DNA from: a bacterium
Lineage (GTDB): Bacteria > Patescibacteriota > Patescibacteriia > 2-12-FULL-60-25
Direction of reading: 5' to 3'
Assembly: GCA_021806685.1 (NCBI GenBank)
Contig: JAJZQU010000003.1
Coordinates: forward strand, 1 to 40,545
DNA length: 40,545 nt
A program made the translations under genes and the position numbers. Within the stretch, counting starts at the first letter, position 1. Each line of letters begins with the position of its first letter. Positions 33,387 through 40,545 of the stretch are shown here, in pieces. Below the pieces are notes generated by a model, which saw only the letters and a program-made list of their open reading frames with translations, was not told the DNA's origin and searched no databases.

Positions 33387-33438
33387 GTATAGTTAGCCAA
33401 ATCCACTTAAACCAAGTCAGCCTTGCTGCCTGGGAGGG

Positions 33439-33467
33439 TTGACAAAAATGATGTTTTGTGCTATATT
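33439..33467 (+). promoter_or_regulatory. Sigma70-type promoter upstream of the secreted-protein island
   Basis: TTGACA - 17 nt - TATATT. Confidence 0.65.
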
Positions 33468-33768
33468 TACGTATTCTTTTCATGCAAAGTGTGTGCGGCT
33501 CTGGAGCCGTTTTGTGCCAATTGGGAAGCCTTCCTCCTCTTCTCACGCGGCGCAAGACGGCTTGAGGGCCGCACTGCGCGGCAACAGTTTCCGATCTATC
33601 CCACACTGGGAGAGGGAGGTGCTGAGGCCGCATGGTGCGGTTCAGTACATTGACTTTATTTCGAGGGAATTCAAGATCCGACACGTTGCTCATAGTGACG
33701 TGGCCTGTCCCGCATGCGGCGGGCAGAACTAGTTTCTGCCCCTGCAAGGGCAGGAGAAGGAGCTCACA

Positions 33769-35040
33769 ATGATTCGTACGGTCAAGCATCTCTGGGCGGC
33801 GGCTGCTTTGGCAGTTGTCATGTTCTTCAACCTCAACCTTGCGATGGCGCAGTACACTCGGCCTCAGGCTGGCACGGCGCAGACGGGTTGCGATGCAAGC
33901 CACCCCAACATCACGGCGGTCCTCTGCCAGCAGCCCGGCTTCGCAGCCACCTGCAGCCTGTGCATCAACGTACAGGTCAACTGCACGGTGAACTGCGGAC
34001 CGGCGCCGGCAGCGCCTACTGGCACGGGCACTGGCCCGGCAACAACCCCTCCGGCCACGGTCAGGAACGTCTACCATTCGCATGCCGATTGCGGCGAGGG
34101 TGGCAAGATGGTCATTGACGCGAATCGCAGGGAGACCTGCGAGTGTCGCGAGGGCAGCGTCGCGGTGGTTCGCCTGAACACGCGGGTAACGAGCGACCAG
34201 ACAACGAAAGAAGTCCGGTCGATCAACGTCACCACGTGGTACCAGTGCGTTCCGACAGAGAAGGCTCTGGACTTGATCATCGCTGATCTCAAGTCATTCC
34301 GGAAGGAATTCGACTTGTTCAAGGCCCAGCAGGCCGTGATCGACGCTAATCAAGACGCCAAGATCGCTGATCTCTACGCCAAGATCGACAAGGCGCTCAA
34401 GGAGGCCGAAGAGGCCAAGCGGCTGGGACTCAGCGCCATGGCTCGGATCGACGCACTCAATGCGTGGCTCAGTTTCATCCCCGGCGCTTTCATGGAGCTG
34501 CGAAGGGACATCGAGCGCATCAGCGCAGCAGCTGTCAAACTCTCGGTCGCGGCAGGTGTCGGAGCCATGAGCCTTGGCGATGCAGGCACTACGGTCCATG
34601 GGATCGGGTCTGTTGGCTTCCATGGCACCGTCCCCGATACCAGGCTGATCCTCTGGGCAGACGCTCGGTTCGGCTACGGATCATCCGACGGCATCAAGAT
34701 CGACGGCAGCTCCGGACCTCTCTGGACGGCCGGCGGCGCTGCAGGCTTTGGCACGACCTTCGACCAAGAAGGCCGCTTCCAGGGTCGGATCGGTTTCCGA
34801 ACCACGCAGCGGTTCGTCACCGGCGGCAATGGCGAGCACTTCCGCGGCTTCATGCTCTCCGGAGTACTGCAGCTCCGCTACGACATCCCCAAGTCACCGA
34901 TCTTCGTCGGAATTGAGGGTGGGATCGGAAGCGGCAAGGCTTCGTACTTCGGCGGAGAGAAGCCCCAGTCCCGCGCCCACACCGTTACGCCCATCATGCT
35001 TGATGGGAACGTGTTCCTGGGCTTCACCACCAACCTCTAG
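33769..35040 (+). CDS. Secreted protein: signal peptide, Cys-rich segment, coiled coil, C-terminal beta-rich (barrel-like) domain
   Basis: SD aggag; MIRTVKHLWAAAALAVVMFFNLNLAMAQ; Cys cluster CDASHPNITAVLCQQPGFAATCSLCINVQVNCTVNC; KIADLYAKIDKALKEAEEAKRLG; GSVGFHGTVPDTRLILWADARFGYGSSDG. Confidence 0.8.
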   Translation: MIRTVKHLWAAAALAVVMFFNLNLAMAQYTRPQAGTAQTGCDASHPNITAVLCQQPGFAATCSLCINVQVNCTVNCGPAPAAPTGTGTGPATTPPATVRNVYHSHADCGEGGKMVIDANRRETCECREGSVAVVRLNTRVTSDQTTKEVRSINVTTWYQCVPTEKALDLIIADLKSFRKEFDLFKAQQAVIDANQDAKIADLYAKIDKALKEAEEAKRLGLSAMARIDALNAWLSFIPGAFMELRRDIERISAAAVKLSVAAGVGAMSLGDAGTTVHGIGSVGFHGTVPDTRLILWADARFGYGSSDGIKIDGSSGPLWTAGGAAGFGTTFDQEGRFQGRIGFRTTQRFVTGGNGEHFRGFMLSGVLQLRYDIPKSPIFVGIEGGIGSGKASYFGGEKPQSRAHTVTPIMLDGNVFLGFTTNL

Positions 35041-35182
35041 TCGCCAACTAGAAGTTTCCCTCGAGCTTGAGGCGGCAAGGTAACCACTCCTTTGCCGCCT
35101 CGTTCGACACGAGGCACTTACTCTGTAAGTAACTCATGTCGCTGCATAACTCTGTTGTGCAGATGCTCAATAGACAACAAAA

Positions 35183-35291
35183 TTCCCCTCCTGATTTTAG
35201 GATGTTGTGACGGATAAAATGGATTCAGCTACTATCGATTGTTTTAGATCCAACGTTTAAAAATTCACGGCGCCTAAAATTAGGAGGGGAA
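35183..35291. repeat. 109-bp element bounded by 19-bp inverted repeats
   Basis: ttcccctcctgattttagg (35183-35201) vs cctaaaattaggaggggaa (35273-35291), one mismatch. Confidence 0.7.
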
Positions 35292-35381
35292 AAATCTGAC
35301 GGCATACTGTCGGCAGATTGAGTTCGTAACTATTCGTGGCGCTCATGTGCACCGCGAGAAGGTCTCAAGGAGAGAACGACG

Positions 35382-36620
35382 ATGAAGACGAAGAATTTCC
35401 GATTTGGTTTGGCGGCTCTTGTGGGTCTGATTCTCGGCGGTTGCGCTATGGACGCCAAGGAGTGGGACGATCAGCACCCCATTGATGGGGCTGCTGGAAC
35501 TGCAGCAGGCGGTAGCGGCGGAAACTGCGGCACGCCCAGCTGCGGCGGGTCAGGCATCGGAGGCGCGGGTGGCTCGGGCGGCGGCAATCTTTGCACGCCG
35601 GGCGCCGAGTTCCCATGCCAGTGTATGAACCTTTCGGGCAAGTATCACTGCAACGCCGACGGACGTTCGTTCTCGGCCTGCGAGTGCAGCACGCCGGTTG
35701 GCACGTACTGCCGCGACAGCGACAGCGACGGCTTCGGCGACCCGAACCAGTGCGCTCAGTACGCGACCCCGCCGTTCGGCTGGGTCAACAACGGCAGCGA
35801 CTGCAACGACAGTTGCAATACCTGCCACCCCGGCGGTACGGAAGTGTGCGGCGATGGCCTGGACCAGGACTGCAACGGCAGCGACCTCAGCTGTCAGCCG
35901 ACGAACAACACGTACTACAGGGACAGCGACGGCGACAGCTATGGCAGCGCAGAGTCGATCCAGGCGCCAACCAAGCCCGCAGGCTACGCAGACAAGTCCG
36001 GCGATTGCAACGATGCCGATCCCACGGTTCACCCCGGGGCGGTCGAGATCTGCGGCAACGGCAAGGACGACGACTGCGTGGGCGGCGACCAGCCGTGCGG
36101 CGCGGGTGGCTCTGGCGGCGGTAGCCCTGCCAACGAGTGCGTAGGATCGAATCCCGCACGCGAGGTCAAGATCGACTGCACGTCCCATGCCAAGCAGATG
36201 GATGCCAAGGGCGGCCAGGTTCACTACCTGGACCACAACCCCGAGGCGTGCCCGGCCAACTTCCCCAACTGCGTCAAGGCAGAGTGGTGCGGTTACTACC
36301 AGGCAATTCCGAACTGCTCGTCCACCAACGGGAAGCTCACGTGCTCACTGTGGATGCTCCGCTCGACGTCCGAGGACCTGCAGGTCTACCTGCGCGACAC
36401 CGGGGCAGAGAATGATGGCGTTTGCCGCTTTGGCTTCGACATCACCAATCACCTGGCGAGCGGCGAGTACTGCGTGGTCACCATCGACGGCCAGAAGGTG
36501 GCCGAGGCGGATTCCAGCGGAGTGAAGGTCTATACCTCTTCCGTCGGGTCGGCCGAGACCGTCATCAACGTCACAGGTGACCCGCGCTGGGTCAACCTGC
36601 GGCTCCACGTGGCGCCGTAA
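35382..36620 (+). CDS. Lipoprotein with MopE-like metal-binding repeats
   Basis: SD aaggag; lipobox LILGGC; Gly-rich linker; YCRDSDSDGFGDPNQC...CNDSCNTCHPGGTEVCGDGLDQDCNGSD and YYRDSDGDSYG...CNDADPTVHPGAVEICGNGKDDDCVGGD. Confidence 0.85.
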   Translation: MKTKNFRFGLAALVGLILGGCAMDAKEWDDQHPIDGAAGTAAGGSGGNCGTPSCGGSGIGGAGGSGGGNLCTPGAEFPCQCMNLSGKYHCNADGRSFSACECSTPVGTYCRDSDSDGFGDPNQCAQYATPPFGWVNNGSDCNDSCNTCHPGGTEVCGDGLDQDCNGSDLSCQPTNNTYYRDSDGDSYGSAESIQAPTKPAGYADKSGDCNDADPTVHPGAVEICGNGKDDDCVGGDQPCGAGGSGGGSPANECVGSNPAREVKIDCTSHAKQMDAKGGQVHYLDHNPEACPANFPNCVKAEWCGYYQAIPNCSSTNGKLTCSLWMLRSTSEDLQVYLRDTGAENDGVCRFGFDITNHLASGEYCVVTIDGQKVAEADSSGVKVYTSSVGSAETVINVTGDPRWVNLRLHVAP

Positions 36621-36689
36621 GGCAGCCACGACTTCTCGATTATCAGCCCTCATGAACGAGCTAAGGGGCTGACAATCACAATCTCAACT

Positions 36690-36735
36690 GGGGCGCTGGT
36701 TCAGGAATGCTCATCCTGACACCGGCGCCTTTTGC
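36690..36735 (+). terminator. Hairpin terminator after the MopE-like gene
   Basis: gGGCGCtggttCAGGA atgctca TCCTGacaccgGCGCC TTTT. Confidence 0.65.
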
Positions 36736-36769
36736 ATTTCTGCTAATTTTAGCTAAATAACTCGCTTAG

Positions 36770-36857
36770 CCTAACTCACCCTGCCCTCTCTTTAGCAAAG
36801 AGAGGGTTCTGATCAGAACCTCCTCTTGCGAAGTAAGAGGAGGCAGGAGGAGTTAGG
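36770..36857. repeat. Palindromic repeat element (MITE-like) with double hairpin
   Basis: CCTAACTC...GAGTTAGG ends; CCCTCTCTTtagcAAAGAGAGGG and CCTCCTCTTgcgaagtAAGAGGAGG inside. Confidence 0.75.
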
Positions 36858-36858
36858 C

Positions 36859-36888
36859 TTGACAAATTCCCATTTTTTTGCCTAAATA
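36859..36888 (+). promoter_or_regulatory. Sigma70-type promoter adjoining the repeat element
   Basis: TTGACA - 18 nt - TAAATA, upstream of the 36947 ORF. Confidence 0.6.
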
Positions 36889-36946
36889 CGAGCACAACCC
36901 AAAGGCTAAACGGACGTCATACGTCCTCAACGAGGAGGAAGGTCAG

Positions 36947-38356
36947 ATGAGAAACGCACTTTTCATGCTGTTCGTAGGACTCGCTGTCCTACTGCTGGCC
37001 ATGCCAGCTTTCGCGGATGATCCGCCGGATGCCGGCGCGCCATCAGTCGAGGCCTGTGCCAATGCCTGCGGCAAGGCCTACAACATCTGCATCGACGGCA
37101 ACGCACCCGACCTCAAGGCCAAGTGCGGCGCACTGCCAGAGTGCAAAGCCGTCAGCGACGCAGACTTCGCCAGCTACAACGCGTGGTTCAAGTCTTGCAT
37201 CGCGAGCGTCACGGCGCATTGCCATCCGGCCTGCGTGCCCCCGGCCACCACGACCACACCGGCTGGCGGCGACCAAGCACAGCCCGGAACCAAGACGCCG
37301 CAACCTGGTGGCGGACACACGACCCAGACCAAGCGCGACCGACCATCGTCGTACCGGGACAATTGCGTAGCTGCCCAAGGCATCTATCGCAAGACCGAGA
37401 CGACTGATGAGAACGGAATCTTGGTCACACGGGAAGAGTGCCTCAAGCTCCAGGATGCCTTCGACCGCATCGCCAAGATCGAGGCACGGCTGGCTGTGCT
37501 CGAGGGCAATCCTCCGGCACCCGGCACCAAGGCGCCGCCCGGCGTTCAGCAAGACTACCGTACGCTCGAGCAGATCCGCCAAGGCGTCGACAAGATGGGT
37601 GCTGAAGCCGAGAAGCTGCGCATCGCCACGGAGAAGGCCATTGCCAGGTTCGGCACGATGTACAACGACTTGAACCAGCGCATGGGCAAGGTCGAGACCA
37701 ACGTCTCGAACCTGGGTAGCAGAGTGACGACAGTCGAGAGCCGGTTGGACCAGCAAGGCCCGAACGGATCAACGCTGGTGAACTACGGCGCCGCGAGGTT
37801 GCCCTGTTCGCTCTCAGCCTATGGCTCGGTTCACGCCAAGCAGATCTACAGCTACACGATCGGCGCAGTTGGCGGCGAAGCAGCTTGTTCGCTCTTCGGC
37901 AGCAGCAACGGGAGTGCCAACTTCTACTTCGCGGCTGGCATCGGCTACGGCAACAACTACGCCCGAGACAGCCATCTCTACGAGTGGCACATGGAGCCGG
38001 GCGGCATGTTCCGCCTAGGGGACTACGTCAAGTTCCTGATCGGCCCCCGTTTCCAGCGCCACAACGTCTACTCGTTCGAGTCCGGTGCCATCAGCTGGCT
38101 CGGCATCAACAGCGGCCTGCGGTTCCTGTTCAGCAGGGATCAATGGACCCCGTTTGTCCAAGCCAACCTCGGCCTGGGTGCCAGCCACTTCTCGCACCCT
38201 GTCAACGAGGGCCAGCAATACACCCGATTCGATGCTCTTGTGGGCATCAACCTGGGGTTCGAGTTCGACCCGTTCAACACGGCCAAGCCGGTCACGCCAA
38301 GTACGGACAAGCCGGAAGCGAAGACAGCTTCGCGCCGGTTCGTGACCCGCTTCTGA
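36947..38356 (+). CDS. Secreted protein: signal peptide, Cys-rich segment, coiled coil, C-terminal beta-rich (barrel-like) domain
   Basis: SD gaggaggaagg; MRNALFMLFVGLAVLLLAMPAFADD; CANACGKAYNICIDG...CHPAC; heptad region MGKVETNVSNLGSRVTTVESRL; GGMFRLGDYVKFLIGPRFQRHNVYSFESGAISWLGINSGLRFLF. Confidence 0.8.
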   Translation: MRNALFMLFVGLAVLLLAMPAFADDPPDAGAPSVEACANACGKAYNICIDGNAPDLKAKCGALPECKAVSDADFASYNAWFKSCIASVTAHCHPACVPPATTTTPAGGDQAQPGTKTPQPGGGHTTQTKRDRPSSYRDNCVAAQGIYRKTETTDENGILVTREECLKLQDAFDRIAKIEARLAVLEGNPPAPGTKAPPGVQQDYRTLEQIRQGVDKMGAEAEKLRIATEKAIARFGTMYNDLNQRMGKVETNVSNLGSRVTTVESRLDQQGPNGSTLVNYGAARLPCSLSAYGSVHAKQIYSYTIGAVGGEAACSLFGSSNGSANFYFAAGIGYGNNYARDSHLYEWHMEPGGMFRLGDYVKFLIGPRFQRHNVYSFESGAISWLGINSGLRFLFSRDQWTPFVQANLGLGASHFSHPVNEGQQYTRFDALVGINLGFEFDPFNTAKPVTPSTDKPEAKTASRRFVTRF

Positions 38357-38387
38357 CCGAATGGTTCGTCCTCCTCCTCGCTCGCGT

Positions 38388-38414
38388 GCGACCCTAACCA
38401 GGTCGCTCTTTTTT
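38388..38414 (+). terminator. Rho-independent terminator
   Basis: GCGACC ctaacca GGTCGC tcTTTTTT. Confidence 0.75.
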
Positions 38415-38430
38415 ATGTTATAATCATCCC

Positions 38431-39366
38431 ATGCCATCCAAATATTGGGATGACGTGATTGGCCATGGGCAAGTGGTCGATCTTTTGAAGTTGTGGGTTA
38501 AGACCCCGGCTTTTTCATATCTTTTCTACGGCCCGCCTCATGTCGGCAAATCAACTTTGGCTGAAAAGTTTGTCCGGGCGCTGGTAGATGGAGGTTCCGC
38601 AGGGGACTTGAATCTCCATCCGGATGTGGTTGTGTTTGCGCCGGAAGAAGGTAAAAAAGATATTTCTGTCGAGCAGGTCAGGAAAAATCGCCTAAGGCTT
38701 TATGAACGTCCCCAGTTGGCCAAACAGGTAGTGGCCTTTTTGCCAAAACTTGATCGCTTAAATGAAACCGGGTTTAACGCGCTTTTGAAAGTCATGGAAG
38801 AACCGCCGGCTGATGCTGTTTTTATAGCTGTTGCCGAAAACCTAACACGCATACCATCAACTATCTTAAGCCGGACAGTTTGCGTACCGCTCGGGCTTGT
38901 TTCCCAAAAAGAAATTCAAAAAGGTTTGGAAGCCAAGGGTTTGGCGCCAAAAGAAGCAGAAGAGCGCGCTTTGGTTAGTCGCGGAAGGCCGGGTTTGGCC
39001 ATCCAATCAGATGAAAGCCTGGAAGTTTATGCTTCAGCTGCCCGCCAATTTGTGGCAGGCCCGACAGTCGGCCATCGTTTGGCGGCAACAGAAAAGTTAC
39101 GGCAAGTCTGTGAGTCTCAGGAAGATGTAGCTGCTGCTTGGTCATCGGCCCTCGAATCATGCATGCTGGCTTTGAGGCAAGAGCTGGTCGCTCAAACTCG
39201 TCCGGCATTAATCCTGGCCCAAGGAGTGGCTGATGCCAAAGCCAGTATCAACAGCGCTGTCCAGCCGCGTTTGATGTTGGATGCGGCCAGCCTCCAAGTT
39301 TCGCGCGATTTTTTGCCAATGCCAACCCTTTATCCGAAATATTTCCCATTGAGTTTAACCATTTGA
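38431..39366 (+). CDS. holB: DNA polymerase III delta' subunit-like AAA+ protein
   Basis: YWDDVIGHGQVVDLLKLWVKTPAFSYLFYGPPHVGKSTLAEKF; NETGFNALLKVMEEPPADAVFIAVAENLTRIPSTILSRT. Confidence 0.88.
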   Translation: MPSKYWDDVIGHGQVVDLLKLWVKTPAFSYLFYGPPHVGKSTLAEKFVRALVDGGSAGDLNLHPDVVVFAPEEGKKDISVEQVRKNRLRLYERPQLAKQVVAFLPKLDRLNETGFNALLKVMEEPPADAVFIAVAENLTRIPSTILSRTVCVPLGLVSQKEIQKGLEAKGLAPKEAEERALVSRGRPGLAIQSDESLEVYASAARQFVAGPTVGHRLAATEKLRQVCESQEDVAAAWSSALESCMLALRQELVAQTRPALILAQGVADAKASINSAVQPRLMLDAASLQVSRDFLPMPTLYPKYFPLSLTI

Positions 39367-39373
39367 TCTTTAT

Positions 39374-40450
39374 ATGTCATCACATTATCTCCGTTTTACT
39401 GCCATTGCGCTCGGCCTGACGCTGTTCGGAGCCGGTTGCTCTTTGACGCCGGCCAAGCCGACCGGTCCGACAGGGCCTGACAGCGGCATTTGGAAAACAT
39501 CTGACCATGGCCAAACCTGGGTTAACAAAAAAGCTTTAGTGGATGGCCCGCGCCTGACTGCCGGCGCAGCTGAGTTTGCGGTTCAGAATTTGACTTTTGA
39601 TCCGCAAGACAGGCTGACAATTTACCTCGGCACCAAGGCTAATGGCTTGGTTTATTCATTGGACGGTGGCGATTCATGGCAGCGTTTCAAGACTTTGGAA
39701 GCGGTTGATGTCAAAGACGTGGCGGTTGACACTAAGAATAAATGCACGGTTTATGCTGCCAGCCAAAACAAGATTTACAAGACCAAGACTTGCGGCCGTG
39801 ATTGGCAAGTAGCCTTTTTCGACCCGCGGACAGACAAGACTTTTACGCAAATCACTCTAGACTGGTTTAACCCGACTTTGCTCTACGCCGGCACAAACGA
39901 TGGTGATGTCTTTAAGTCAACGGATGAAGGCGCGACATGGCAATCGATCAAGCGCGCCAACGCGCCAGTGACATTTATGGTGGTCAGCCCGCAAGACTCG
40001 CGGATTATCTACGTTGGTACTGACGGCGATGGCCTTTGGAAGACTTTGGATGGTGGCATCACCTGGTTGCAGACCAAAAAAGAGTTTGGCAGCATTACCG
40101 AAGCCAGGCGCGTAATCGAGGTCGTGCTTGACCAATCAAATCCCAATCGCGTTTATATCGTGCATCGTTCGGGTATAGCTAAGAGTGAAGACCAGGGCCA
40201 GACGTGGACAGCCATGAAGCTGCTGACTGATGTGGGCGAAGGCAAGATTGCCTGGATGGCCATAGACCCGAATAACAGCAAGAACTTAGTTTATACCGGG
40301 CCAACGGCCATAGTCTTTAGCTTGGACGGGGGACAGACTTGGGAGACTAAAAAGTTACCAGCTACCAGTTTAGGCTCAGTCATCGCCGTTGATCCCAAAG
40401 ACGGCAATGTTATTTACCTAGGTACGACACCGGCACCCAAGAAAAAGTAA
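39374..40450 (+). CDS. Lipoprotein with BNR/Asp-box beta-propeller repeats (YCF48/sialidase-like)
   Basis: Lipobox LFGAGC; repeated Asp boxes SLDGGDSWQRF, STDEGATWQSI, TLDGGITWLQT, SEDQGQTWTAM, SLDGGQTWETK. Confidence 0.88.
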   Translation: MSSHYLRFTAIALGLTLFGAGCSLTPAKPTGPTGPDSGIWKTSDHGQTWVNKKALVDGPRLTAGAAEFAVQNLTFDPQDRLTIYLGTKANGLVYSLDGGDSWQRFKTLEAVDVKDVAVDTKNKCTVYAASQNKIYKTKTCGRDWQVAFFDPRTDKTFTQITLDWFNPTLLYAGTNDGDVFKSTDEGATWQSIKRANAPVTFMVVSPQDSRIIYVGTDGDGLWKTLDGGITWLQTKKEFGSITEARRVIEVVLDQSNPNRVYIVHRSGIAKSEDQGQTWTAMKLLTDVGEGKIAWMAIDPNNSKNLVYTGPTAIVFSLDGGQTWETKKLPATSLGSVIAVDPKDGNVIYLGTTPAPKKK

Positions 40451-40461
40451 AAAAGTCAGAT

Positions 40462-40545
40462 TGTCATTTCGACCGAAACGAAATGAAGATGAAGTGTAGC
40501 GGAGAAATCCCTTGACTTATAACTTAGGTTATTTAAGGGATTCCT
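40462..40545. mobile_element. Second copy of the TGTCATTTCGACC MITE-like repeat, cut by the right edge
   Basis: tgtcatttcgaccgaaacgaaatgaagatgaagtgtagcggagaaatccc...agggattcct; shares TGTCATTTCGACCG and AGTGTAG(T/C)GGAGAAATC with 22068. Confidence 0.7.

Noticed and set aside
33307-34083. 258-aa minus-strand ORF
   Set aside because: Antisense to the island promoter, leader and 33769 gene; Arg/Cys-rich shadow translation.
35550-37756. Several Ala/Val- or Arg-rich ORFs on both strands
   Set aside because: Shadow frames created by the high GC of the island; the 35382 and 36947 frames have SD, signal peptides and sensible domains.
1-40545. CRISPR arrays, tRNA or rRNA genes
   Set aside because: No regularly spaced direct repeats and no tRNA cloverleaf or rRNA sequence recognised by eye; a tRNAscan/Infernal run would be needed to exclude tRNAs fully.

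Overview
The window looks like chromosome of a reduced-genome bacterium, probably Patescibacteria/CPR (inferred from gene content and style; not tested). Most of it is housekeeping: a ClpC-type ATPase (cut by the left edge), htpX, lemA, a phosphomannomutase, murI, rseP, pheS-pheT, dnaE, thrS, smpB-ssrA-infC-rpmI-rplT, an AI-2E-type transporter, a Wzz-like protein, a holB-like gene and an Asp-box lipoprotein. The main accessory system is a diversity-generating retroelement (DGR) at about 5.9-9.4 kb. It has a DGR-type reverse transcriptase (-), an Avd-like four-helix protein (+), and a 137-bp template repeat (9241-9377, minus-strand sense) matching a 137-bp variable repeat (7684-7820, plus sense). 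By hand alignment there are no indels and all 19 mismatches fall at template adenines. The VR is in frame with the upstream 575-codon target ORF but separated from it by a TAG codon, and a (CT)9 microsatellite lies between the divergent RT and Avd 5' ends, where it could shift Avd's start frame. Other items: a candidate T-box plus terminator upstream of thrS; a tmRNA with a roughly 29-codon tag whose 3' end is 14 nt from infC; palindromic repeats, some in frame inside pheT and dnaE; an HtrA-fold protein apparently lacking its catalytic triad; and a compositionally distinct 33.4-38.4 kb island of secreted Cys-rich/coiled-coil/beta-rich proteins plus a MopE-like lipoprotein. All alignments and structures were done by eye; no database search was run.
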